From contig NC_083560.1 in assembly GCF_019925205.1 (NCBI RefSeq), forward strand, positions 33,092,270 to 33,156,269: 64,000 bases of DNA. The letters are read 5' to 3'. Below, piece by piece: positions 1 to 9,680 of the stretch. Under the pieces are notes generated by a model. That model was not told where the DNA came from. It worked only from the letters and a program-made list of their open reading frames with translations, and ran no database searches. Every line of letters begins with the position of its first letter. Position 1 is the stretch's first letter. Both the position numbers and the translations under genes were made by a program. This DNA comes from Metopolophium dirhodum. Taxonomy: Eukaryota > Arthropoda > Insecta > Hemiptera > Aphididae.

Positions 1-80
1 GTTAAGTATAAATATATTAATAAAAATCAACTTCTTTCATTACAAAATTTTTCTTTAATTCAATTAAATCTTAATATGAT

Positions 81-1859
81 ATGAATGACGAAGAGCTTAT
101 AGCCTTAGGTTCGAAAATTACTAAATTAACAGATATTTATTCACACAAAAAATCAGAACTTATTGAACTATGCAAATCTAAACAATTAAAAAGCGTAGGA
201 ACCGTAGATAATCTAAGGGCTAGATTATCAAAATATTATAAAGGGATCACAGAATTAGACGACATTGAAGAAACCTTAAGCGAATTACAAAAACACGAAG
301 TTCAAGAAAATTCAATAAAAGATAAAATCGACATTAAAGATTTACTCATACAAAGTAACTTAAGTGATTCAAGTCCGGAAACAAGTAATAGTACAAAAAA
401 TAAATCAATTACTAACGACATTAAAAATATAACTAACGATTTAGAAATTAACGCAAATAAATTAATAATTCAGGCAGACAAAATTTTAGACACTAGTAAT
501 ACTTTATATCAAAATAATTTAGAGCAAACCTCTGACAATAATTATAATAATTTAATAAACTTAAATCCTAACGAACCATCAAAAAAAGAACACATATACG
601 AAGATATCGAAAGTCCAATTAAAACTGAATCGAACTTAAATACCACCTTCTTTAGCAACTCACAATTTGTAATAGAAAACACACCTGAAAAACAAAATAA
701 TTTAAAAAATAAAAATCCAAAACACAAAATGGAAAAAATGATAATTAAACCAGATAGTTTTTCCGGACAAGGAGACATCAAAACATTTCTTAGACAGTAC
801 GAAAAAGCAGCACAAATAAACAATTGGGACGACAGTGAAAAAATGAAATTCTTATCAATATTTCTGAAAGATACTGCCAACAAATTTTTACAAAACTTGG
901 AAAACAAAGGAAGAAACTGGTCATGGGAAAATCTAAAAAGTGAGTTCATAAACGAATTTCAACCAATAGGATACTCTATAATACTGAAAGACAAATTAGA
1001 AAATAGGAAACAAAACGACTTAGAGTCAATTTCTAGTTTTGTTACGGAAATAGAATATTTATGTAGTCAAGTAGACAAGGATATGAAAGAGGAAGATATT
1101 TGTGTTTACATACTAAAAGGTATAAGGGAACCTATATTACACGCAATTTCACTTCACGACAACAGTAACTTAAAAAAGTTAAAAGAAAATTTAAAAAAAT
1201 ATGAACTAATGCAATTTAGAATCAATTCAAGAAGCTCAGGACTTAGCGAATACACAGAAATTTTGAACAAACAAGTAATGCAATTAAATACCGAAACAAA
1301 AGACAGCAACCAAGAAATTAAACGTTTAAATACAAAATTAGAAGGAATAGACAGTTATTACAAAAACAAAATTGATCAACTATGTACCGAAATGAACAAT
1401 TTAAAAAAATACGACAAGACAGTAAATTTTGAAGATAGATCACGCAACAGAGACAAAAGTCCACATCCACACAAATCAGATTACAAAGGCAGGAACAATT
1501 ATAGGGAAAAAAGTCCTTATCCCGATAGGTACAACGACTATAAGTTCAGAGAAAATAGTAAAGATAGATATAATAACCATAAATACAGAGATAACAGCAG
1601 AGAAATGAGCAATAATAGAGATAGGTCTTATTCAAGGGATAGGAAAAACTCCTACGACAGGTCCAGAGATACAAGCAGAAATAGATATAACAACAGAAAT
1701 CGTGGAGATGACGCAAATAGAAAACAGCACAGTAGGGACAACAGCAGAGAAAGATACTCAACACCGGAAAAATTTAATGGAAGAGAAAACATAATATGCT
1801 ACAAATGCAATGAAAAAGGACATTATGCAAACGATTGCAATTTTTCAAAAAACGAATAG
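81..1859 (+). CDS. gag: Gag polyprotein with N-terminal SAP-like domain, RS-rich tail and zinc knuckle
   Basis: 592-aa structural protein of an LTR retroelement, expected to form the cytoplasmic particle and bind element RNA. Residues ~16-52 look like a SAP helix-extension-helix (KSELIELCKSK..., then VGTVDNLRARL), a DNA/chromatin-binding fold unusual at this position. Residues ~220-370 match the retrotransposon gag family (FSGQGDIKTFLRQYEKA, WSWENLKSEFINEF). Residues ~455-560 are very rich in Arg, Ser, Asn and Tyr (RDRSYSRDR type), probably RNA-binding. The C-terminus has one CX2CX4HX4C knuckle (C573, C576, H581, C586). The ATG at 81 opens the frame without interruption. The stop at 1857-1859 lies just after a slippery heptamer that leads into the next ORF. 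Confidence 0.88.
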   Translation: MNDEELIALGSKITKLTDIYSHKKSELIELCKSKQLKSVGTVDNLRARLSKYYKGITELDDIEETLSELQKHEVQENSIKDKIDIKDLLIQSNLSDSSPETSNSTKNKSITNDIKNITNDLEINANKLIIQADKILDTSNTLYQNNLEQTSDNNYNNLINLNPNEPSKKEHIYEDIESPIKTESNLNTTFFSNSQFVIENTPEKQNNLKNKNPKHKMEKMIIKPDSFSGQGDIKTFLRQYEKAAQINNWDDSEKMKFLSIFLKDTANKFLQNLENKGRNWSWENLKSEFINEFQPIGYSIILKDKLENRKQNDLESISSFVTEIEYLCSQVDKDMKEEDICVYILKGIREPILHAISLHDNSNLKKLKENLKKYELMQFRINSRSSGLSEYTEILNKQVMQLNTETKDSNQEIKRLNTKLEGIDSYYKNKIDQLCTEMNNLKKYDKTVNFEDRSRNRDKSPHPHKSDYKGRNNYREKSPYPDRYNDYKFRENSKDRYNNHKYRDNSREMSNNRDRSYSRDRKNSYDRSRDTSRNRYNNRNRGDDANRKQHSRDNSRERYSTPEKFNGRENIICYKCNEKGHYANDCNFSKNE

Positions 1860-3913
1860 CACCCGAGTTAAGAGAAAAATCGGAATATCTACCTCGGGGA
1901 ACAAATAATATTAATTTAAAAATCGACACCTCTAAATTTAACAGAGAAAAAAAAAATGAAAAAAATAATTATATTCATTTTGTAGAAAATTGGTACAAAT
2001 CAAAAAATTCAAATAAACTAATAACTAATGAAGTAAACGACGATGACGAAAAAGCTGTAGAAAACATCGTAACAATAAGTAGTTTGAACCCACTAAACGA
2101 ATTTCAAAAATTCCTACTCAGCAATAATGATAGAACCGACTTCCTATGCGATTACAGTGAACAGACGGTAAATATTTTATCATTACGAAATGATATCGCA
2201 ATCGGCCATTGCACAAGTCAATGCCTTACTATGTCGAAGGGGATCGCATTACAATTTAGAAATAAATTTAACAACGTTCAAAATTTAATAGACCAAAGAA
2301 AAAAAATAACCGAAATTGCTTATTTGAAAAACGGAAGACAATGGGTTCTATATCTAATAACAAAAAATGAATATTACGACAAACCAGCGTACACTAACAT
2401 TTTTAGAACACTAGCTAACACTAGGAAATTTTGTATTGAGAATAATATTACTACTTTAGCTTTACCCAAAATCTGCACTGGACGAGACAAAAAGGATTGG
2501 AAAGTTATTTCTACTATGATTAAGTTTATTTTTCAAGACACGCAAATAAAAATTTTAATATGCCTACTACCAAACAATGACGATGAAAAACAAAATAAAT
2601 ATTTTAAAAACAATGGTTCACAAACTAGTAATATAATCACGTTAGGGAAAAATTTCAATAACGCAATCAACGATAAATTAAAAAATGAAATCTCACAAAT
2701 CGCGGGTTCATTCATAAAAACGGAAAATGTACCCGGAGACGGTGACTGTGGTGCCCACGCACTACGAATATGTCTTAAACAACATGGTATATATAGAAAG
2801 ACAGTAGAATTATTAAATATGCTCGGCATTCCTAATTGCAAATCTGGCTACTATCTTAAAGATGACGATCTAGCGTTTATCTGTGACCAATTCAATTTCA
2901 ACTTATATTTAATACACGAAAATTCCGAATATACAAATGCCATAATTTACTGGAAATTAAATAGGAAAAATATAGGGATATTCAATAAAAATTGCCATTG
3001 GACACCAGGAATCATAACAGAAACATATAACCCTCGTCAATTCAATAACATAACAATAAACACAGTTTTTCCCAACTTTAATACTATAGAAGAAAATGTA
3101 GACCATTTCTTACACGAATGTTTCGATCGCTTAAAATTATCCCAACAAAACACTATAGAGAAAAATAAAACCAACAATAATTTTAAAACAGACAAATCCA
3201 CAATATGGTACTCAAAATTTTGTCAAGACTGCGAATATTTGTCCACATCCAAGGACATACTAGACGACCAAGATGACAGAGAACAGTATTGGAGCGAGGG
3301 GGGAAACGTTATGTTTTGCGAAATATGCGGAAACTACATAAGGGAATATCGGAACCGGCCTATACAAGAAGACGAGAAAGCCATAGAAACCAAAAACCTG
3401 CTAATTCAACACAAAAATGAAATCAAAATCAACAATCAAAATATAAGCGTAGATTCAGATACTGAACGAAAACAAAGAGTGTTATCCATAAAAATAAAAT
3501 TAGACGGCAACGAACAAAATGCAATTATAGACACAGGCTCAAATATATCATGTATAGATTATTCCCTAATAAAAAATAAACAAGTCACTAAACCCAAAGA
3601 ACAAATAACTATAACAGGCGCTGGCAACAACGAACTGATACAAATAGGAACAACAGAATTAATAATTACAATCAACGCACGCCAATATCAAATCAAAGTA
3701 TACGTCGTTGAAGGACTAAATTGTAAATTACTATTAGGAAACGATTTTAATATTAGATACAACCTAATAGTCGATTTTAAAAATAAAAACATACAAATCG
3801 ATAATAATTCTATAAAAATGGACGAAATATGGTACGAACATAATGTAAATCACAACTTAAACATTTATACAACTGAAAGCATCACAAGTGCAACCAACAT
3901 TAATAAAAATTAA
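1835..3913 (+). CDS. pro: Pro polyprotein: macro domain, OTU-like cysteine protease, zinc ribbon, aspartic protease
   Basis: About 692 codons, expressed by -1 frameshift from gag; the nominal ATG at 1835 is probably unused. Residues ~113-246 resemble a macro (ADP-ribose-binding) domain of the TARG1/OARD1 type: IAIGHC near the start, MSKGIALQF, and LPKICTGRDKKDW near the end. Residues ~295-400 resemble an OTU-like or viral papain-like cysteine protease, with GDGDCGAHAL (Cys305) and a distal NCHW (His388). A four-Cys ribbon follows (C463, C466, C495, C498). Residues ~545-655 are a retropepsin with DTGS (566-569) and the LLLGNDF flap-side motif. Macro and cysteine-protease domains would reverse ADP-ribosylation and ubiquitin-type marks. 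The pairing is well known in plus-strand RNA virus replicases but unusual here. It ends at an in-frame TAA (3911-3913) before the RT linker. Confidence 0.8.
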   Translation: MQFFKKRIAPELREKSEYLPRGTNNINLKIDTSKFNREKKNEKNNYIHFVENWYKSKNSNKLITNEVNDDDEKAVENIVTISSLNPLNEFQKFLLSNNDRTDFLCDYSEQTVNILSLRNDIAIGHCTSQCLTMSKGIALQFRNKFNNVQNLIDQRKKITEIAYLKNGRQWVLYLITKNEYYDKPAYTNIFRTLANTRKFCIENNITTLALPKICTGRDKKDWKVISTMIKFIFQDTQIKILICLLPNNDDEKQNKYFKNNGSQTSNIITLGKNFNNAINDKLKNEISQIAGSFIKTENVPGDGDCGAHALRICLKQHGIYRKTVELLNMLGIPNCKSGYYLKDDDLAFICDQFNFNLYLIHENSEYTNAIIYWKLNRKNIGIFNKNCHWTPGIITETYNPRQFNNITINTVFPNFNTIEENVDHFLHECFDRLKLSQQNTIEKNKTNNNFKTDKSTIWYSKFCQDCEYLSTSKDILDDQDDREQYWSEGGNVMFCEICGNYIREYRNRPIQEDEKAIETKNLLIQHKNEIKINNQNISVDSDTERKQRVLSIKIKLDGNEQNAIIDTGSNISCIDYSLIKNKQVTKPKEQITITGAGNNELIQIGTTELIITINARQYQIKVYVVEGLNCKLLLGNDFNIRYNLIVDFKNKNIQIDNNSIKMDEIWYEHNVNHNLNIYTTESITSATNINKN
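1847..1898 (+). promoter_or_regulatory. Programmed -1 ribosomal frameshift signal between gag and pro
   Basis: A AAA AAC lies at 1847-1853 in the gag frame (codons TCA AAA AAC), the classic retroviral -1 slippery heptamer. Eight bases downstream, CCCGAG (1862-1867) can pair with CTCGGG (1893-1898) to form a 6-bp stem with a 25-nt loop that could take part in a pseudoknot. A slip moves ribosomes exactly into the 1835-3913 frame. Site, spacing and stem are read directly; function is inferred. Confidence 0.85.
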
Positions 3914-4450
3914 ATTAAAATTATATCTAACGAAAATATTACCATAGCTCCAAAGACTAGGTCAAAATTAAAAGTGTCCACAAAAATGCAAGACAAGCAA
4001 ATACAATATATAATAAAACCAACTGAGCGCCTACAAAATAATAAAAAAATAACTTTAGAAACTACATTATTAAATAATGATGACGAAGTCATATTATACA
4101 ATTTCTCCAATACCTATAGTAATATACCAAGAAACATGGTTATAGCAATTGCCACTGAATTAAATACGATTAAACGCGATAAATACGAAATAAAAAATAT
4201 TAATTCAGACAATAAAATTATTAATAAAGAAAAAATAATAGTAACAAAAATAACAGAAGTAACGGATAAACAAGGTACAATAATACAAATACCTAACGAA
4301 CTTAGCTATGAACAACGTATAAAGATACAAACACTAATAAACAAATTCAAGCGTTTATTCACCTCAGACCCTTTAGACTTAGGATGCGCACAAGTAGAAC
4401 CATGTGAAATTAAATTTAAAACAGACAAATCGACATTTCAACCACCGTAA
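3914..4450 (+). pseudogene. Remnant of pol N-terminus upstream of reverse transcriptase
   Basis: Same frame as the preceding ORF and separated from it only by the TAA at 3911-3913. The translation has the typical pre-RT linker: a basic stretch near 3950-3980, then LSYEQRIKIQTLINKFKRLF and DPLDLGCAQVEPCEIKF, the segment that normally runs straight into the RT palm. The frame closes at 4450 where RT should begin, and no RT motif (YxDD type) is found downstream. Deletion of RT-RNaseH-IN is the simplest reading. Confidence 0.7.
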
Positions 4451-5947
4451 TTAATTAAAGAAATCCGGGAAGGTTTCGAAAATCTTATAAATTTTATCAA
4501 GTCCCTTGAATAATTTTTCTGAATATTACTTTAAACAAAAACACAAGATTTAATATAACTGTACAAATTTAACTTTCCTCAATATTTTATAACATGTAAT
4601 ACCTTTTACCTACCACTCAACAAGCCACCGTCGGAGACCAGCAGACCGCTCCGGCCGCCAACGTTCTTTCATTCGATTTCTACGGATTCATCATCAACCA
4701 TCATTCTCCATTACGTCCCGGACATGCAAATTGCAACACTGTCCACGACGAAAAATTTTCACGCAACCACACTAACCTCGTGTTTGGTATCATCTTTTAA
4801 CCGTTTTCACGACACTGGATTTTCATTTCGGTTGTTGTGTACGACTATATGATGAGGACACCGCCATGGGCCACCGATGGCCGAAAGGCCAATCCACTGT
4901 ACACAGTGTACACTACCACTTTAAGTCAACTTCTCGAGCCGGCTGTCACCCACGTTAAGGTTATATAATATATATATATATATATATGTTTGCATTATAT
5001 AATGATTTTAAATCAACGAACAAATTTAATTTAACTACCTTAAAAATTTAATATTTCTACCTTTAATATTACTCCAGAATTTTATATATAATACCCTTTT
5101 AAGAACAAATATGTAATTTAGCACCAGATTAGTAAAATCAATAGCAAGACATTAGCAGATTTTATACTAACTAAACTATTGTAATATTATAATAAAACAA
5201 ATTACATTTAAGGAAAAATAATAAAATATTAAAAACATGTTACAAAAGTAAAAAAAACAAAAGAATAGAATGTATTTTCAGCATAATCAAAAATTCACGA
5301 GTCAACGAGTAGCAAAAATCTTCTGAGACAAAGGGCGAATATAATATTTTCAAAGTAGACAATAAGCATTAAACCAAAAATTATAGAAACAACAGCAAAT
5401 AAAATTGTTCCATACGAAGACACGAAAAAGACACAGTCCAAACAGAAATTTGAAAAGCAGAAATATAGATATAAGAATAAAAATTACAAATCAAATTCGA
5501 CAAAACGAAAATAAGCAAGATAATATTCAAATACTTACCTTATGAAATACAAGAAGAGAAGAAGAATTAACTACCACAGAATCAAAGAATGAAATACCAT
5601 AGAAAAACAACGAAAATTTATTGCTATTTGTCGAAATAAAAATATTATACTTCAAACTGTGAACAATCTCTAAGAAAACATTTTTCCACAAAAGGACCAA
5701 TCAATACATTTTTATAACCTTATATTCATATTTATTTTTTTTTTTTTTAGGCACGCATTATATAATTAATTATTAAATAGTAAGATTAAATTAACATTTA
5801 AGCATAATTTTATAGTCAACGACGCGAATAGGCCGAGACAGTAACCTAGTAATTATATAAGTTTAGTATTTAATTTTGTAATAAGACATTTTTATGTAGC
5901 AATAGCATTAAAAAATGAGGGCATTTTTTCCAAAAAACAACGGGGAC
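4451..5947. other. Non-coding interval of retroelement 1
   Basis: About 1.5 kb with no supportable ORF. 4610-4960 is markedly more GC-rich than its flanks and may be old LTR/UTR or another insertion. A TA microsatellite sits at 4964-4988. 5000-5900 is A-rich. A purine-rich run, CGGGGAC, at 5941-5947 abuts the putative LTR start and is a candidate polypurine tract. Confidence 0.5.
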
Positions 5948-6632
5948 TGTCGTATATTGCAGACAGTCGTCAAAATAATATTATTTTATATATATGTAAT
6001 ATAGGTGGGAATATTTCAAATTGTAAATTATTGACATAGGTCAGGCCAGTGAAGCAATAATGTGCTGAGGCGACAATAATATTTTCTATATAACACCGCC
6101 GTACGCGCAGGCACGGCCCCCGTTGTCGCTGAGTGATTCGGCGAGGACGTAGCTACGACGTGCGTGTGAAACGCCGATCGTAGTACGGGCTAGGCGATCT
6201 GAATTTGCTAAGTGTTTTATTTTATGTTTGTTTTAATACAATAAAAGTGTTTCCGACCTGAAAACCCGAGTTAAACATTATTTTAGTCATTCTTACGTTC
6301 TTACCTTTTATAGGAACAGAGCCGGGATATACGTACTATGTGTCAATGAAGTTTTATTAAACTGAATAGTGCCAAGGTATATGTAATCTTTGAGTCATTT
6401 CAACTAGATAGGAACGAACTAAGAATTGACAAGCGCCTACCATCGTACCTCGACGAGTTAACAGTGCCATTCTAATTAACTTTAGAGAGTGTCATTAACT
6501 AGAGAATACGAGGGTAAGGCGATAGTTGGTTTACCGCGTATTGTCTAATACGGGTGATACCACAGTAATTAGTTCGAAAGTGTTCGTTGTTTTTATTTGT
6601 GCACGGACCTCCAGGGAGGTCCGTAATATTTT
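5948..6632 (+). repeat. LTR or composite LTR segment
   Basis: Begins TGTCGTA after a polypurine-like run, contains a TATA-like CTATATAAC near 6088 and an AATAAA near 6239, and ends just before a tRNA-type primer site at 6633. Its last ~65 bases (about 6562-6626) nearly match the 3' end of the LTR at 13060-13414, but the upstream parts do not match. It may be the 3' LTR of element 1 (ending ...ACA near 6277) followed by the tail of element 2's 5' LTR, or one long LTR. TACGACA at 6651-6657 mirrors the starting TGTCGTA, but it lies inside the primer-site region. Confidence 0.5.
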
Positions 6633-6647
6633 TGGTGGCAGCGGTGG
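6633..6647 (+). promoter_or_regulatory. Primer-binding site, tRNA-Leu type
   Basis: TGGTGGCAGCGGTGG is complementary to a tRNA 3' end of the form CCACCGCTGCCA-CCA, as found in some animal tRNA-Leu species. It lies just 3' of the LTR-like end and 5' of the gag leader, as expected for minus-strand priming. Confidence 0.65.
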
Positions 6648-7637
6648 AATTACGACAAATATCAGTATCCCGATACCACGAGCAATAGCCGAACTAGACT
6701 TTCAACGATATATTAGAAGAAAAGGAAACGAACAAAAGCGTATCCATCCGAAACAGAACATTGTACACAAAGTTGCGTAAGGTAACACTAATAGTATAAG
6801 ATATTATTATTTTATAATATTTTATATATTTTATATACATCTATATGGTGTGTATATATACATTCAAACGGTTGCATGTGAACGTGTCTCTATAAACGCG
6901 CGATCAGCAAATTCCCGGCGTGGTGTAATACGCCGTCGAAAAAAAAAATTGACGACAGGCAGCCGCCGTGTGTGTGTGGGCCTGGCGGACGTGTTGCCGC
7001 CGCCGTCGTGGTTGTGACGACATCCGTGTCGCCGCCGCTGACGTTTGAAAACTGACGACAACACAGCTGTTACGATAATACGATATCAGAGCCGCCGTGC
7101 GCTGCCCTCGTTGTTTATAAACACGATAGCGCCGCCGTAACGAATTTATATCAAAATATAACGATATATTTACGTTATTTAATCATCAAAGCGAAACCCA
7201 ATAATTAATTTATGGTCCCCGCGCCAGCAGTTTCGGGGCGTAGAACATCGTTCCGAAGTGGTTAAGGTGTCGAAGAGGAAATTCGACGTGTTATTGTTCC
7301 GAGATCAATTCGACGTCATATACCAGAGCATTCAGCATCAATCACAACGACCAGACGCAGACGAACACTGAATATTTCAATCCATTATAGTCGAACAATT
7401 GTGGTGGTCGTGAGTATTTAGCATTAAGTTTTCAGCTCTGTTTATAGTTAAATATTTTTTTTTACAAACATAGGATAATAAATTATTATACATCGTATAT
7501 TAACATAAACCTATGGTAGAAAAAAGGTATTTCTTTGTAAACACATGTTCTCAGTGTTTCTTATTCCGAATTCTTTTTTTTTATATCTCTTTACGATTAG
7601 AGAATAAATCTTTTAGGAAACTCTTAGGCAAACTTTA
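6648..7637. other. Gag leader (5' UTR) of element 2
   Basis: About 1 kb without a convincing ORF. It includes a GC-rich tract (6890-7140) and AT-rich stretches. Short open frames here have no gag-like or other recognisable content. It would carry packaging and dimerisation signals in an intact element. Confidence 0.45.
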
Positions 7638-9155
7638 ATGAGCGCAAATTCGGGGGAGGATTCAACCACCAAGGGGGCTAACACGTCCGTTATTGCTACC
7701 CCTACCCCTACACCAAGAGTAAGTTTACCTGTAAGGTGCTCCAATCCCGACAATCCAAATTCCAAGCGTCAAATACACGAACTTTCCGTCGACCATTTAC
7801 TTATTAAGGAGGCGGATTTGACTGTAGCAACAAATAGTCTTTTAGCCGAAGTTAACGAAGAACTTAGGGAAATAGACAAAAGTTTAATTCACGTCGCCTT
7901 CGAAACCACTTCAACAGAAAATTCAGAAAATTCCCAAACACACAAAAATTCTACAGACCAATCAAGAAAAACTATTAGGCTGGTCTTCAAACGACACAGT
8001 TGAATCGACAAACCAAGGAATTAAGCTTTTTGTAAATCAAAAACCATTGGAAATAATGGGAGATAAAAATCAACCAACAGAGAGTTGTGCACTAGGACCA
8101 CAGTTGAACACAGACATATCAAATAATCCAGATTTCAGCCAATTAATTGATCTAAAGATTCGGGAAATCATGAAGACAAGAGATAGCACCAGTTCGAGAC
8201 ATGGAAAATCGATATCAAATAATCAAATAGGACTTCAAGATGCGATTAGGCTACTACCAAAGTCATTTGATGGAAAAGACACCGAAAATTTAGAGATTTT
8301 CCTTGAAAAATGCGAATTTGTGTCATGTGTAGTGGAACCGGCAATTCCACGACTGCTTCAGGCAATCCAAACCAGGTTAACCGGGAAAGCGAGGCAGGTA
8401 ACAAAGTTTAAAACATTCGACACATGGGAAGAATTACGAGAAACACTTAAAACAAGTCTAGAACCCCAGCGAACCACAAAACATCTATTTTTAGAATTGT
8501 ACGCCATCAAACAAAAAAATGGTGAAGATATTCTGACCTACTCTATGAGAGTAGAAGCTTTACAAAATCTTATCATTGAACAGGAAACTGCAGACTTTTC
8601 ATCAGAAATTGCTCAAGCGATGGAAATTTCTATTAAGAGACAGGTAATTCAAGTTTTTATGGAAGGCTTGGGGAACCTAAAGGACTACATTAAGTCAAGA
8701 AACCCGCTTACTTTAGATAAGGCAATACAAGACTATATAGATAAGCCCGAGAGGAAGAACGGATTAGGATGTCATCCGAAGAATCCAAGAAACTGTACAA
8801 AGGAAACTCGGTGACGACGAAAAAGCCAAATGGTTCTTGCAACATTTGCAATAAACCAGGACATTGGGCCCGCGATTGTAGATCCAACCGAGGTAACAAC
8901 ACAAATCAATCAAAAAATTCCAGCACGCCACACGGAACCTCTAAAGCTACAGTGAACACTATCACGTGCCAGTACTGTAAAAAACCGGGGCACACAAAAG
9001 ATGTATGCCGGAAATTAAAATATGTTACCGGGAAAAGGAATGAAGCAGCTCAAGCAGAGACTTCGGAAAACCAAAATCAACCGGGCGCTTCCGGCGGACG
9101 TCCGGTAGGGAGCATAAAAAGCGCCGCCATATCATTTCCAGAATCTTCACATTAA
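7638..9155 (+). pseudogene. gag: Gag of the errantivirus-like element, two frameshifts
   Basis: Three overlapping open pieces form one ancestral gag. 7638-8003 is the N-terminus. 8047-8814 is the gag core (KSFDGKDTENLEIFLEKCEF, MRVEALQNLI). 8769-9155 carries two CCHC knuckles (CNICNKPGHWARDC and CQYCKKPGHTKDVC) with a basic linker. A one-base change near 7980 and another near 8735 shift the frame. The second is also present in the inverted copy at 9681-10694, so it predates that duplication. In an intact element this would be the particle-forming, RNA-binding protein. Confidence 0.75.
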
Positions 9156-9487
9156 AGTCAAATTTAACAGATAATACTTTTACATGCAGAACCTCTCAGA
9201 CAATTAACCCCAATGCTAAATTTTTACTGGATTCAGGAAGTGATCTCAATCTAATTAAAATTTGTTCACTTTTGGATCAGGTAATGGTATATGAAGATAC
9301 CATTTACTATTTAAAGGGCATCAACGAACAGTTAGTCCCAACATTAGGACGGACAACTATAAGTATAGTATTTCCAAGAAGAAAGAGAATCTCTTATGCC
9401 AATATGTGAGGAATACTCAAATATCTTCCATCTAGACGGAGATAAACTATCTTGTACTGACCAGATTTATCATGAGATCATACCTAA
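9140..9487 (+). pseudogene. Aspartic protease / pol start fragment
   Basis: Read in the -1 frame relative to gag: KFLLDSGSDLNLIK holds the DSGS active-site turn of a retropepsin (near 9219-9260). Coding similarity then jumps frame, and 9395-9480 encodes a pre-RT linker with a CEEYSNIFHLDGDKLS motif. The sequence then runs directly into the inverted gag copy. Only about 350 bp of pol survive, so it cannot be functional. Confidence 0.65.
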
Positions 9488-9680
9488 CCTAATGTTGGGA
9501 CTAACTGTTCGTTGATGCCCTTTAAATAGTAAATGGTATCTTCATATACCATTACCTGATCCAAAAGTGAACAAATTTTAATTAGATTGAGATCACTTCC
9601 TGAATCCAGTAAAAATTTAGCATTGGGGTTAATTGTCTGAGAGGTTCTGCATGTAAAAGTATTATCTGTTAAATTTGACT

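Larger units (their letters stand above)
1..6277 (+). mobile_element. Ty3/gypsy-like LTR retroelement, 5' end outside window, pol-deleted
   Basis: The order is gag (81-1859), then a -1 frameshifted macro/OTU/aspartic-protease ORF (1835-3913), a short pol remnant (to 4450), about 1.5 kb without coding sequence, and an LTR-like segment from 5948. The 5' LTR would lie left of the window. Reverse transcriptase, RNase H and integrase are absent, so the copy cannot move alone. Gag and Pro nevertheless remain fully open. The 3' boundary is uncertain: a TGT...ACA pair gives about 5948-6277, but the LTR-like region merges into that of the next element. Confidence 0.7.

Noticed and set aside
6651..6657. 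TACGACA as the LTR 3' end matching TGTCGTA at 5948
   Set aside because: It would place the tRNA-Leu-type primer site inside the LTR; a 7-bp match over 700 bp can be chance. Left open, not adopted.
6526..6780. 84-codon plus-strand frame spanning the LTR end and primer site
   Set aside because: It crosses the LTR boundary and primer-binding site and has no family features.
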